A stretch of 64,000 bases of DNA, taken from assembly GCA_947567595.1 (NCBI GenBank), contig CANOMQ010000015.1, forward strand, positions 1 to 64,000, written 5' to 3'. The stretch is from an uncultured Lachnospiraceae bacterium (GTDB lineage: Bacteria; Bacillota; Clostridia; Lachnospirales; Lachnospiraceae). Of this stretch, positions 52,792 to 61,615 are shown piece by piece (positions within the stretch are counted from its first letter, which is position 1; the number at the start of each line of letters is the position of its first letter). The notes beneath the pieces are model-generated. The model was not told the origin of the DNA and did no database searches. It was given only the letters and a program-made list of their open reading frames with translations. The translations under genes and the position numbers were made by a program.

Positions 52792-53976
52792 ATGACAAAA
52801 TCGGCTTTTAAGAAATCCGCGGCAAGAGCGGTGTCAGCAGTGCTTGCAGTTGTTTTGACGGCAACGTTTGCAGGCTCTTCGGCAATACCCGTCCATGCGG
52901 AGACAACACTGGAGCGCTTACAGCGCGCGAAAGAGGAGAAGGAAAAGACCGAAGACGCAAAAGAGGATACAGAGGACAGAAAGGATTCGCTTCAGATAAC
53001 CAAAAATTCACTCTTGGGCGAGCTTGGCACGCTCAACGATGATTTGGCGGCAATCTCCACAAAGCTTGAGGGCATTGAGTCGGATATTATCACAAAGGAG
53101 GCGGAGATTGCGCAGGCGCAGGCAGACCTTGAGCAGGCAAAAATCGTCGAGCACGAGCAGTACGAAAACATGAAGCTGCGCATTAAGACGATGTATGAAA
53201 GCGGCGCAAGCTACGGTTACATCAATGTTCTGTTCAACGCCAGCAGCTTTGCGGACTTTTTAAACAGAAGCGATTACGTGGAACAGATTAACAGGTACGA
53301 CCAGAAAATGCTGCGCAAATATGAGGAAAGCCGCAAGGACGTGGAGCAGAAGGAGGCACAGCTTACGCAGGAGCTTGAGGACTTGCACGTCCTGCAGGAG
53401 GAGGTAAACGCCGAGAAGAGCAAGGTCGCCGAGCTTGTGCGAAAGACCTCGCAGAATGTGGCAAGCTACACGGATCAGATTGCGGACGCGGAGGAAACCA
53501 TCGACGCGCTGGAATCCATGATTAGCGAGCAGGAGCAGGATATTGCGGCATTGCAGAAGCAGTACGAGGAGGAGCTTGCAAAGTCAAGGCTTGCGGCGCA
53601 GTCAAGCTGGCGTGACATTTCGGAGGTTCAGTTTGAGGAAGGCGACCGTATGCTGCTTGCAAACCTGATTTACTGTGAAGCAGGCGCGGAGCCGTACAGC
53701 GGGCAGGTTGCGGTCGGTGCGGTGGTGATTAACCGTGTGTTAAGCTCACGCTATCCGAATACGGTTGTCGGCGTGATTTATCAGAACAAGCAGTTTTCGC
53801 CCGTAAACGACGGGCACCTTGCACTTGCGCTTGCAAATGACAGGGCGACGGCAAGCTGCTATCAGGCGGCAGACGAGGCAATGAGCGGCGTGACGAATGT
53901 CGGGCACTGTGTCTATTTCAGGACGCCCATTCCCGGAATTAACGGCATTCGGATTGGTGGGCATGTATTTTACTAA
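52792..53976 (+). CDS. Secreted cell-wall hydrolase: coiled coil plus SleB/CwlJ-type domain
   Basis: A 394-residue exported protein. A signal peptide (cleavage near VHAETTLE) is followed by a long coiled coil, residues about 40-270, of the PcsB/CwlO kind that in other proteins is controlled by FtsEX at division. The C-terminal ~120 residues are a Hydrolase_2 domain: LLANLIYCEAGAEPYSGQVA with the catalytic glutamate, AVVINRVLSSRYPNTV, QFSPVNDG and HCVYFRTP. This domain is usual in spore cortex-lytic enzymes and in vegetative lytic transglycosylases. The combination suggests peptidoglycan cleavage in growing cells. No ftsEX is nearby. Confidence 0.88.
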   Translation: MTKSAFKKSAARAVSAVLAVVLTATFAGSSAIPVHAETTLERLQRAKEEKEKTEDAKEDTEDRKDSLQITKNSLLGELGTLNDDLAAISTKLEGIESDIITKEAEIAQAQADLEQAKIVEHEQYENMKLRIKTMYESGASYGYINVLFNASSFADFLNRSDYVEQINRYDQKMLRKYEESRKDVEQKEAQLTQELEDLHVLQEEVNAEKSKVAELVRKTSQNVASYTDQIADAEETIDALESMISEQEQDIAALQKQYEEELAKSRLAAQSSWRDISEVQFEEGDRMLLANLIYCEAGAEPYSGQVAVGAVVINRVLSSRYPNTVVGVIYQNKQFSPVNDGHLALALANDRATASCYQAADEAMSGVTNVGHCVYFRTPIPGINGIRIGGHVFY

Positions 53977-54000
53977 TATAATGATAGGACAAAAGTACTA

Positions 54001-54030
54001 TTGACATAACGGCAAAACGTAGAGTACCAT
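54001..54030 (+). promoter_or_regulatory. Possible promoter of the FHA-PP2C-kinase cassette
   Basis: A perfect TTGACA is followed after 18 bases by TACCAT, a weak -10. It is located about 55 bases upstream of the FHA gene in the only gap before the cassette. Confidence 0.4.
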
Positions 54031-54083
54031 TGAAAATACTGTAAAGAAGTGATAGGAACGAGGCAGGAAGGCGTGATGGCGGC

Positions 54084-54689
54084 ATGAAATACAAGGTTGG
54101 CGTATCGGAGAAGGTTACAAAGGACGGCAAGGATTACCATGTGTGGAAGGTATCTGATGAGGCGGGCTTTTACTTGGCTGACGGTATCGTGGGCGAGGAA
54201 GCGCAGGAGCAGATTGAAAAAATTATCGCGTCTGCCTGTGCGCTTGCAGTCAGGCTGGAAACACAGGCGGAGGCTGCTACGCAGGAACAGTCAGAACAGA
54301 AACAGGCGGTGGCACAGGAGCCAAGGGAGCAGGAGCCAGAGAAGCAGGAACAAAAGACGCAGGAGGAGAAGCTTCCCTATTTCGTGCGCAGGAGCACGGG
54401 CGAAAAGATTGTGATTGATAAGGACATTTTCAAGCTTGGAAAGGACGCCGCATGTGTTGACTATGTTGTGGACAATAATCCGACAATCAGCAGAAACCAT
54501 GCCGATATTGAGCGGAAAGAGGACGGCTTTTACGTAAGGGATAAGGGTTCCTTAAACCATACCTTTGTTGATGGGAAAAAAATCGCACCAAAGGAAGCCG
54601 TGAAGCTTACGTCGGGCAGTCTTTTACAGCTTTCCGATGAAGTGTTTGAATTTGTGAATGTTGTGGAAAAGAAAAGGAAAAAACGTTAG
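54084..54689 (+). CDS. FHA-domain protein
   Basis: A 201-residue cytoplasmic protein. The first ~55 residues are a small alpha/beta piece, followed by a Gln/Glu-rich linker (residues about 60-95, many EQ and EKQ). The C-terminal ~100 residues are an FHA domain with FKLGKD, TISRNHADIE and SLNHTFVDGKKI, the phosphothreonine-binding residues. It probably docks on a phosphorylated threonine produced by the kinase two genes downstream. GGAAGG precedes the ATG. The next gene begins about 28 bases on. Confidence 0.88.
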   Translation: MKYKVGVSEKVTKDGKDYHVWKVSDEAGFYLADGIVGEEAQEQIEKIIASACALAVRLETQAEAATQEQSEQKQAVAQEPREQEPEKQEQKTQEEKLPYFVRRSTGEKIVIDKDIFKLGKDAACVDYVVDNNPTISRNHADIERKEDGFYVRDKGSLNHTFVDGKKIAPKEAVKLTSGSLLQLSDEVFEFVNVVEKKRKKR

Positions 54690-54716
54690 TGTACCGGCAT
54701 GGAGGACAAGGGTGCA

Positions 54717-55544
54717 ATGGAACTGCATTATACAGTGGCAGCACAGACAGATGTGGGAATTGCAAAGCAGATTAATCAGGACAGCCTGACCGTAAAGGTT
54801 GCAAATACGCCTTACGGCGAGACTGCCGTTGCGGTCATATGCGACGGCATGGGCGGCTTGACGCAGGGGGAAATTGCGAGTGCCGTTGTGGTGCGCGCAT
54901 ATGAACAATGGTTTTTAAAGGAGCTGCCGTTGGCGCTTGGTGAGAGCGGCGGCAGCTTGGACTTAACATGGCTGCGGGAGCGCTGGGAAACGCTTGCAAA
55001 CGACTGCAATACGCGGATTTTGGACTACAGCAAGGAGCGCAGAACCACAATGGGGACGACGCTCACCGTCCTGCTTTTATTTGCGGGCAGCTTTTATATA
55101 TCCCATGTGGGGGACTGCCGGGTGTATCAGATGACAGATTATGACAACCTATTGCATATGCTGACAAATGACCAGACATATGTGGCGCGCGAGGTGGCGT
55201 TGGGGCACATGACGCCTGAGCAGGCAAAAAATGACGCGCGCAAAAATGTGCTGCTGCAATGCATTGGAACGGTTCGCCATGTGGAGCCGGATTTTGTCAG
55301 CGGGCAGTATCAGGCGGGGGATAGCTTCCTGCTTTGCTCCGACGGGTTCCGGCACGAGCTTTTGGAGCGGGAGATATATGATTACTGTCATTTGGCATTG
55401 CAGGACATAGAATGGTGTGTGGCGTACAGGCAGGATAATTCGCGCCTGATGAACGGGCAGCTTAAGTATTTAATCGAGCAGAACAAAAGCCGCATGGAGA
55501 AGGATAATATCTCTGCCATTCTGCTGAAGGTGATGGACATGTAA
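54717..55544 (+). CDS. PP2C-family serine/threonine phosphatase
   Basis: A manganese-dependent protein phosphatase. Motifs in order: VGIAKQINQDS, AVICDGMGGLTQGE, YISHVGDCRVYQM, LTNDQTYVAREVALG, LLCSDGFRHEL and KDNISAILLKV, covering the metal-binding aspartates. About 275 residues, slightly longer than a minimal bacterial PP2C. ATG 54717 is preferred; the in-frame ATG 54699 begins with the bases that form the GGAGG site. It lies between the FHA gene and the kinase and is expected to reverse the kinase's phosphorylation. Confidence 0.92.
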   Translation: MELHYTVAAQTDVGIAKQINQDSLTVKVANTPYGETAVAVICDGMGGLTQGEIASAVVVRAYEQWFLKELPLALGESGGSLDLTWLRERWETLANDCNTRILDYSKERRTTMGTTLTVLLLFAGSFYISHVGDCRVYQMTDYDNLLHMLTNDQTYVAREVALGHMTPEQAKNDARKNVLLQCIGTVRHVEPDFVSGQYQAGDSFLLCSDGFRHELLEREIYDYCHLALQDIEWCVAYRQDNSRLMNGQLKYLIEQNKSRMEKDNISAILLKVMDM

Positions 55545-55572
55545 ATGGAATTGAAGGAGCTTTTATTGTTTT

Positions 55573-57252
55573 ATGTTGAAAATTGGTTCCGTCGTTGACG
55601 GAAAATATAAGATTTTGAATGAAATCGGGCATGGGGGAATGAGCACGGTCTATCTTGCCATCAACGAGAAGGCAAACAAGCCGTGGGCAATCAAGGAGGT
55701 GCGAAAATCCTTCCGCCGCGATTTTGCACTATTGAAGCAAAGCCTTATTCTTGAGACGGATTTGCTGAAAAAATTAAGTCATAAAAATCTTCCCAGTATT
55801 GTCGATGTCATCGATTCTGATGAAAATTTCCTGATTGTTATGGATTATATTGAAGGGAACACCCTTGAGAAGCTGCTTAGGGAAAACGGCGCCTATCCGC
55901 AGGAGCAGGTTGTGGATTGGGCGGTGCAGCTCTGCGATGTGTTGCGCTATCTGCACACGCGGGAAAATCCGGTTGTTTACCGGGACATGAAGCCGTCGAA
56001 TGTGATGTTGAAATCGGACGGGAATGTTGTGTTAATTGACTTTGGGACGGCAAGGGAATTTAAAAGGCACAACGCAGGCGACACGACCTGCTTGGGAACA
56101 CAGGGCTATGCGGCACCAGAGCAGTTTGGCGGAATGGGGCAGACGGACGCGAGGACGGATATTTATTGTCTTGGCGCGACGATGTATCATCTGCTGACAG
56201 GGCATAATCCCTCGGAACCGCCTTACGAGATGTATCCGATTACAAAATGGAAACCGGAATTATCGACAGGCTTGGAGAAAATCATTTTAAAGTGTACGCG
56301 GAAGAACCCGCAGGACAGGTATCAGACAGCGGAAGAACTGATGTACGCCCTTAAGCATTATCGGGATTTTGAGACAAAGACGCAGATAAAATGCAGGAAG
56401 CGGGTTTTCGGGTTTGCAATCATGCTTTTTCTTTGTCTTTTGTGCACCGCCTTTAGCGTTGGGTTTCGGGTGGCTGCGCAGGAAAGAACGCGTGACGAAT
56501 ATGCACTTTTGCTTGAGACGGCGGGACGGACGACGGACACGCTTGCGGCATGTGCCCTTTATATAGAAGCGATTGAGCTGGACGCTGCGCGTGCGGACGC
56601 GTATCATGCGTACTATAACCGCGTGGTGGAGGACGGCACCTTTGATGTCGATGAGGAGGAGCTTCTGATAAAAATGAACATGAGCGCACAGGAGCATTTT
56701 AAGACCTTTGAGGCGAAGGCGCCGTTGGAGTATGCGGATTTCTGCTATGAAATCGGCAATGCGTACTGGTACTATTATGCGCATGAGGAAAACCGCAAGA
56801 CACGGGCGCTTGGCTGGTATGAGGCAGCATTATCGTGCTATGAGGGAAACGGCGCGCGCAGCCTTGCATATGGGCGATGCAGGCTTTACGTGGAAATTGG
56901 GAGCTTTTACAAGCATATGATTGCGGCGCAAATCGACGGAACCGACGCGGGTATCTATGGAAGGTACTGGAGCAGCCTGTCACAGCTTAAGGCATTGAAT
57001 GATGAAAAGCCCGACCGTGAGCTGATTACGCTTCGCATGTATCATGAAATCATTGTGCGTGTGACGGAGTATGCGCGGTATTTTATGGACGATGGCGTAC
57101 CGTATGAGGAGATTATGGCAATGTTTGACAGCATTGAGGCGGATATTGGGAAAATGAAGGAGGGTGCAATGCCCGCTGTACTTGAGGAAATCGAAAAAAT
57201 TCAGGAGCTGCGGCTGCTGGCAGATAAGATTGTGAGGTCAACCTATAAATAA
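55573..57252 (+). CDS. Membrane serine/threonine protein kinase
   Basis: A 559-residue Hanks-type kinase. GHGGMSTVYLA is the glycine loop, WAIKEV has the catalytic lysine, the catalytic loop reads VYRDMKPSNVM (YRD instead of HRD, with D and N kept), then LIDFGTARE and GYAAPEQFG. A membrane helix lies at residues about 277-298. The C-terminal ~255 residues are predicted outside; they are helical with TPR-like character (EIGNAYWYYYAHEE, GWYEAALSCYE) and there are no PASTA domains, so it does not read peptidoglycan in the usual way. It forms a cassette with the FHA protein and PP2C phosphatase. Confidence 0.9.
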   Translation: MLKIGSVVDGKYKILNEIGHGGMSTVYLAINEKANKPWAIKEVRKSFRRDFALLKQSLILETDLLKKLSHKNLPSIVDVIDSDENFLIVMDYIEGNTLEKLLRENGAYPQEQVVDWAVQLCDVLRYLHTRENPVVYRDMKPSNVMLKSDGNVVLIDFGTAREFKRHNAGDTTCLGTQGYAAPEQFGGMGQTDARTDIYCLGATMYHLLTGHNPSEPPYEMYPITKWKPELSTGLEKIILKCTRKNPQDRYQTAEELMYALKHYRDFETKTQIKCRKRVFGFAIMLFLCLLCTAFSVGFRVAAQERTRDEYALLLETAGRTTDTLAACALYIEAIELDAARADAYHAYYNRVVEDGTFDVDEEELLIKMNMSAQEHFKTFEAKAPLEYADFCYEIGNAYWYYYAHEENRKTRALGWYEAALSCYEGNGARSLAYGRCRLYVEIGSFYKHMIAAQIDGTDAGIYGRYWSSLSQLKALNDEKPDRELITLRMYHEIIVRVTEYARYFMDDGVPYEEIMAMFDSIEADIGKMKEGAMPAVLEEIEKIQELRLLADKIVRSTYK

Positions 57253-57267
57253 AAATCAGGGGGAGCT

Positions 57268-57618
57268 TTGGTAAAATCAATGGGGGAAATGGATATGGGA
57301 ATTTCAGAAATGACACATGTGTCATATTTCTTTACGGGCGTGGCTGTTTTGCTTGGGATTTTAAGCGTGGCAATGTATTTTGCACTGGACATCAGGCGGT
57401 GCTGGGGGATTGTGAGGGGCAGGCGTTTTGTGTCTGTCAAAGAAAATACGTCCTATTTCGGGGAAACGGGGGAAGGAGAGCAGCAAACGGAAAGGCTTTG
57501 CAATGACAGGACAGAGCTTCTTTGTTTGCAGGAGGAGACGGTTTTGCCGGAGACAATGACACTGGTGCAGGACATTGTGCTGATGGACGCGGATTTTGTC
57601 GATTGCGCCCGCCAATGA
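57268..57618 (+). CDS. Small single-pass membrane protein of the kinase cassette
   Basis: About 112-116 residues; ATG 57280 or the TTG 57268 are possible starts behind GGGGGAG. One hydrophobic helix (YFFTGVAVLLGILSVAMYF) is followed by a basic segment and a charged tail of about 70 residues with several Thr and Glu, which could be a kinase substrate or FHA target. I do not recognise the family. It follows the kinase by 15 bases, so it is most likely co-transcribed. Confidence 0.65.
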   Translation: MVKSMGEMDMGISEMTHVSYFFTGVAVLLGILSVAMYFALDIRRCWGIVRGRRFVSVKENTSYFGETGEGEQQTERLCNDRTELLCLQEETVLPETMTLVQDIVLMDADFVDCARQ

Positions 57619-57637
57619 ACAGGTATTGCGTAAATCC

Positions 57638-57666
57638 TTGACGTGCGGGGAAGTCTTTTATATACT
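57638..57666 (+). promoter_or_regulatory. Sigma-A promoter for the lipoprotein/metal transporter genes
   Basis: TTGACG, 17 bases, TATACT, 38 bases before the lipoprotein start. Confidence 0.7.
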
Positions 57667-57704
57667 GGTATAAGACCTTTATAAAGTATGGGAGTGAGAT
57701 TGGA

Positions 57705-58361
57705 ATGAAAAGGAAAATGCGTGTGATTGTGGTCTGTGTGGTTTTATGCGGTCTGCTTGCCGCGTGCGGGAACAAGCTCGACGCGCGGGGCTATTTGCAG
57801 GCGATGCTTGATTTATCCTATAAAGGCGAGACGGGCGATTATGTGGAAATGGAGCTTGGCAGCGCCGAGGAGGCACAGGCGTTATATGAGCGCGGAATTG
57901 ACTCGGAGATGTTGTTTTTTAAGGAAAAGCTGAGCATGTCGGAGGAGCTTGAGGAGGATTTCCGCAGCCTTTTTAAGGAGCTTTACGGGAATGCAAAATA
58001 CACGGTCGGCGAGGCGAAAAAGCAAAAGGACGGCTCTTACGTGGTGGAAATTACATATGAGCGCATGAAGGTGTTTGAGCCGGCGCTGACGGCGTATAAT
58101 GAGCGGATTGCAAGCCTCCCGGAAGCTTGGGCGGCGTTGGAGGAAAAGCCGACACAGGAGCAAATGCTTGAGGACATGACGGAAATTTTGCGCGACGCAT
58201 TACAGGAAAGCGTCTCGCAGGCACAGTATGAGGAGCCGCAGACGCTTTCTATCAGGATTGAGCTGATTGAAAATGTGTACACGCCAAACAGCGAGGACGT
58301 GATTGCGCTTGAAAAGGCACTGTTTGACTCGGATTACAGCTTAGAGGACACGCAGGGCTGA
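57705..58361 (+). CDS. Putative lipoprotein
   Basis: A 218-residue exported protein with a lipobox (VLCGLLAACGN), so the cysteine near residue 21 should be lipidated. The mature part is helical and acidic with one beta stretch (GSYVVEITYERMKVFEP) and resembles DUF5105-type lipoproteins. It lacks the metal-binding histidines of ZnuA-type binding proteins, so it is probably not the binding component for the ABC genes that follow 27 bases on. The role is unknown. Confidence 0.7.
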   Translation: MKRKMRVIVVCVVLCGLLAACGNKLDARGYLQAMLDLSYKGETGDYVEMELGSAEEAQALYERGIDSEMLFFKEKLSMSEELEEDFRSLFKELYGNAKYTVGEAKKQKDGSYVVEITYERMKVFEPALTAYNERIASLPEAWAALEEKPTQEQMLEDMTEILRDALQESVSQAQYEEPQTLSIRIELIENVYTPNSEDVIALEKALFDSDYSLEDTQG

Positions 58362-58388
58362 GAAGCCGGGCTGTCCGGAGGAATTGAT

Positions 58389-59090
58389 ATGTCTTATATA
58401 AAATGTGAAAATCTGATACTTGGATACGAGGGGGTTCCGGTTGCGCAGAACATCAGTTTTGATGTGCGAAAGGGTGATTATCTGTGCATTCTTGGTGAAA
58501 ACGGGGCGGGAAAGAGTACGCTTATGAAAACGCTTTTGGGGCTTACATCTCTTATGGGCGGCAGCATTTTGTATGGCGATGGACTGGAGGGCTATGAAAT
58601 CGGCTATCTCCCGCAGCAGACCTTTGTGCAGAAGGATTTTCCGGCGTCGGTGTGGGAAATCGTGCTTTCCGGCGCGTTGTCCAAATGTGGCAGACGTCCC
58701 TTTTTTGGGAAGGAAGAGAAAGAACTGGCGGAACAGAACCTGCGCCGCATGGATATTTGGGAGCTGAAAAGGGAGTGCTACCGTAATCTGTCCGGCGGGC
58801 AGCAGCAGCGGGTGCTGCTTGCAAGGGCGCTTTGCGCGTCCTCAAAGCTTTTGGTGCTTGATGAGCCTGTGACGGGACTGGATCCGAAGGCGACGGCGGA
58901 ATTTTACCAGTTGATTAAGGACTTAAATAATGAAGGGCTGACAATTATCATGGTAAGTCACGATATTCATGCTGCGGTGAAATATGCAAGCCATGTGCTG
59001 CATGTGGAGAAGGAACAGTCTTTTTTTGGCACTGCAAGGGAATATGTGAAAAGTGATTTTTGGAAGGATATAGGAGGGGACGTGCAGTGA
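58389..59090 (+). CDS. Metal ABC transporter ATPase (ZnuC/MntB type)
   Basis: A 233-residue nucleotide-binding subunit: Walker A GENGAGKSTLMK, the Q-loop near YLPQQTFVQKDFP, signature LSGGQQQRVLLARAL and Walker B LLVLDEPVTGLDP, then the switch histidine in MVSHDIH. The sequence resembles ATPases of zinc or manganese importers. GGAGG precedes the ATG by seven bases. Its last bases overlap the permease start (GTGA). No substrate-binding protein gene of the ZnuA type is adjacent. Confidence 0.92.
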   Translation: MSYIKCENLILGYEGVPVAQNISFDVRKGDYLCILGENGAGKSTLMKTLLGLTSLMGGSILYGDGLEGYEIGYLPQQTFVQKDFPASVWEIVLSGALSKCGRRPFFGKEEKELAEQNLRRMDIWELKRECYRNLSGGQQQRVLLARALCASSKLLVLDEPVTGLDPKATAEFYQLIKDLNNEGLTIIMVSHDIHAAVKYASHVLHVEKEQSFFGTAREYVKSDFWKDIGGDVQ

Positions 59091-59923
59091 TAGAGACATT
59101 ACAATTTTATTTATCCTATCCGTTTGTGCGGTATGCGCTGATTGTTGGCACGCTGATTGCGCTTTGCTCCTCGCTGCTTGGCGTGACGCTTGTGCTCAAA
59201 CGGTTTTCGTATATTGGCGACGGGCTTTCGCATGTGGCGTTTGGGGCGCTTGCAATTGGTACGATATTTGACCTTACAAGCACGTCGATTGTTGTAATGC
59301 CAGTGACAGTGATTGCGGCAGTTTTAATCTTACGCACGGGGCAAAACCCGAAAATTCACGGGGACGCGGCGATTGCAATGCTTTCGGTTGGCTCGCTTGC
59401 AATCGGGTATTTGGTCATGCACCTGTTTTCGACCTCGGCAAATATTTCGGGCGATGTGTGCAGCACGCTGTTTGGCTCAACGTCAATCCTTACGCTCACG
59501 AAGGCGGAGGTGTGGCTTTGCGTGGTGATGTCGGTGGTTGTCGTGGCGGTTTTTGTGGTTTTATATAACAGGATTTTCGCGGTGACGTTCGACGAGAATT
59601 TTGCGAAGGCGACGGGGGTTAAGACCAATCTGTATAATACGCTGATTGCGGTGATTACGGCGGTGATTATCGTACTTGCGATGAATCTTGTCGGTTCGCT
59701 TCTGATTTCAGCGCTGATTATTTTTCCGGCGCTTTCGGCAATGCGCGTGGTTCAGAATTTTAAGGGCGTGGTGATTTATTCCACTGTGATTTCAGTGTTC
59801 TGTGCGCTGTTTGGGATTGTGGTTTCCATTCTGTTTTCAACGCCTGTCGGCTCGACGATTGTGGCGGCGGATATTGTGATGTTTGGTGTTAATTGCCTGG
59901 TTGGGAAAATATTGGGGAAATAA
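59087..59923 (+). CDS. Metal ABC transporter permease (ZnuB/MntC type)
   Basis: An ABC-3 family permease of about 278 residues with eight or so helices. Family segments are LLGVTLVLKRFSYIGDGLSH, HGDAAIAMLSVGSLAIGY and LVGSLLISALIIFPALSA. GTG 59087 is the likely start: AGGAGG is nine bases upstream, and the frame's earlier ATG lies inside the ATPase coding sequence. It is translationally coupled to that gene by a 4-base overlap. It should import zinc or manganese together with a binding protein encoded elsewhere. Confidence 0.92.
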   Translation: MIETLQFYLSYPFVRYALIVGTLIALCSSLLGVTLVLKRFSYIGDGLSHVAFGALAIGTIFDLTSTSIVVMPVTVIAAVLILRTGQNPKIHGDAAIAMLSVGSLAIGYLVMHLFSTSANISGDVCSTLFGSTSILTLTKAEVWLCVVMSVVVVAVFVVLYNRIFAVTFDENFAKATGVKTNLYNTLIAVITAVIIVLAMNLVGSLLISALIIFPALSAMRVVQNFKGVVIYSTVISVFCALFGIVVSILFSTPVGSTIVAADIVMFGVNCLVGKILGK

Positions 59924-59947
59924 AAATCAGCGGCGTGGCTGCCGCTG
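59921..59947 (-). terminator. Terminator of the 30-residue membrane protein gene
   Basis: CAGCGGC and GCCGCTG around six bases, followed on the reverse strand by ATTTTTA. It may also stop the converging permease transcript. Confidence 0.7.
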
Positions 59948-59953
59948 ACCGGT

Positions 59954-60046
59954 TTATTTCTTTTTTTTCTGTATTGCCTGAAAAATGGCAATTCCGGCAA
60001 CCACAATAAAGGCAATGCCGACGACGATTTCTACAATACTGTACAT
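59954..60046 (-). CDS. 30-residue single-helix membrane protein
   Basis: Reads MYSIVEIVVGIAFIVVAGIA, then IFQAIQKKKK. A strong GGAGGTG lies eight bases before ATG and a terminator follows directly after the stop, so this is a well-formed gene despite its length. One membrane helix with a lysine tail inside the cell is predicted. I do not know a named family. It is divergent from the amidase gene and converges on the metal permease gene; a role with either is speculation. Confidence 0.7.
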   Translation of the reverse strand: MYSIVEIVVGIAFIVVAGIAIFQAIQKKKK

Positions 60047-60239
60047 TTTTCCACACCTCCGTTTCTGCAAAATCTGATATTATTTTAGCATAGTTATATA
60101 GTGCCTGCAATGATGGGATTGTTAAATACAGGGATTTGTGCATTTTCGCTGATTTCCACCACAAAAGATAAAGTCATGCAACCCCCCATTCCCGCATATC
60201 ATGTAATGAGTTCGAGTTGTGCGGGTAGAAGGTATGGGT

Positions 60240-60944
60240 GTGAAGCAGGGAAAAAACACTGCAAAGGTATTGACGGTTTTATTGGTGCTTTCGATGATTC
60301 TGGTGGCGCATGAATCAGTGCAGTTTGTGAGCACGCTGGAGGAGCATATACGTGCGGCAAAAAATAAATCCGTGACGATTGTGGTTGACGCAGGTCATGG
60401 CGGAATTGATCCGGGCAAGGTCGGCGTGAATAATGCCTTGGAAAAAGACGTCAATCTTGCGATTGCCCTGAAGCTAGAGCGGAACCTGAAGGCAAGCGGT
60501 ATCAATGTGGTGATGACGAGAACGGACGACAACGGGCTCTACAGTGAGAGCGACTCCAACAAAAAGGTGCGCGACATGAAAAAGCGCCTTTCGATTATAG
60601 AAGCGGCAAACCCGATGCTTGCGGTCAGTATCCATCAGAACAGCTATCCCGACCCTTCCGTGAGCGGGGTGCAGGTTTTTTATTATAAGGACTCCATCAA
60701 GAGCAAGACGGCTGCGGAGATTATGCAGACGCAGCTTGTAAAAAGCCTAAAGCCTGCAAAGGAGCGGGTTGCGAAGGATAATAGCAGTTATTACTTACTG
60801 AAAAAGACTTCCGTTCCCATTATGATTGTGGAGTGCGCCTTCATGAGCAACCCGACCGAGGCGGATTTATTGATACAGGACGACTTTCAGGAGCGCGTAG
60901 CGTGGGCAATTTATATGGGAATTATGCAGGTCATCAACGACTAA
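60240..60944 (+). CDS. N-acetylmuramoyl-L-alanine amidase (CwlD-like, Amidase_3)
   Basis: A zinc amidase removing peptides from peptidoglycan. A hydrophobic N-terminal segment (VLTVLLVLSMILVAHE) acts as signal or anchor. Metal and catalytic residues appear in VVDAGHGGIDPGKVG, ALEKDVNLAIALKL, SIHQNSYPDPSVSGVQVFYY and MIVECAFMSNPTEADLL. The single-domain form of about 235 residues and the sequence match CwlD, which in spore formers makes muramic-delta-lactam with PdaA; no pdaA is seen here. GTG 60240 behind AGAAGG is the favoured start; ATG 60234 is an alternative. Confidence 0.88.
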   Translation: MKQGKNTAKVLTVLLVLSMILVAHESVQFVSTLEEHIRAAKNKSVTIVVDAGHGGIDPGKVGVNNALEKDVNLAIALKLERNLKASGINVVMTRTDDNGLYSESDSNKKVRDMKKRLSIIEAANPMLAVSIHQNSYPDPSVSGVQVFYYKDSIKSKTAAEIMQTQLVKSLKPAKERVAKDNSSYYLLKKTSVPIMIVECAFMSNPTEADLLIQDDFQERVAWAIYMGIMQVIND

Positions 60945-61081
60945 ACCGCAAAAAACGGCGGCACAGGGCAGCATTGCGCCATGTTACCAAAATAAAACAA
61001 AATATGCCATAACGAACAATACACAGAAAAAGCACCATACCCTATAATAAAAAGCAAGAAAAGAGCAGGGAGGTGCTTTTA

Positions 61082-61615
61082 ATGCGTTATGGATATTTTG
61101 ACAATGAAAAGCGGGAATATGTGATTGAGCGGGTGGATTTGCCAACCTCTTGGACAAATTACCTCGGAGTGGAGGATACCTGTGTGGTAGTGAACCATAC
61201 GGCATGGGGGTATATGTTTTATAAAACCCAGGTGGTCGCGACGGCGGGGAGCGGTCAGGGCGGAATTGAAATCATACAGAGGGAAAATCCCGACATTTTG
61301 TTTTCCGACATCAGAATGCCGGGAATGGACGGGCTGACCATGATTGCCGCATTGAAATCGGAGCACCCCCATATGCAGATTGCCATTCTCACGGGCTTTC
61401 GTGATTTCGAGTACGCTAGGGAGGCGATACGCCTCGGGGTGACGCGGTTTCTGCTCAAGTCCTCCAAAATGGAGGAGTTGGAGGAAGCGGTTTCGGTCAT
61501 GGTAGAAAATCTCTCTGACAGGAAAATGGGCACGGACGCAGACAAAACCGAACAGGAACCGGAGGGAATGGCAGCAGGCAAGCCCAGAACTTTGCACTTG
61601 CTGCAAAGTTCGTGA
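61082..61615 (+). pseudogene. Chimera: GH94 phosphorylase N-terminus joined to a response-regulator receiver domain
   Basis: GGGAGGTG and ATG 61082 begin a GH94 (cellobiose/cellodextrin phosphorylase) protein: MRYGYFDNEKREYVIERVD and NYLGVEDTCVVVNHTAWGY. After about 50 residues it passes in frame into the middle of a CheY-like receiver domain: VVATAGSGQGGIEIIQREN, the phosphoacceptor aspartate in ILFSDIRMPGMDG, then AILTGFRDFEYAREAI and FLLKSSKMEEL, the style of YesN/AraC-type regulators. The first strand of the receiver domain and the output domain are absent, and the frame ends in a hairpin cluster. Both parent genes were cut by one recombination or deletion event. A functional product is unlikely. 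Confidence 0.75.

Noticed and set aside
57705-58361. ZnuA-type metal-binding lipoprotein for the adjacent ABC transporter
   Set aside because: It has a lipobox but lacks the histidine-rich loop and metal-ligand pattern of that family.
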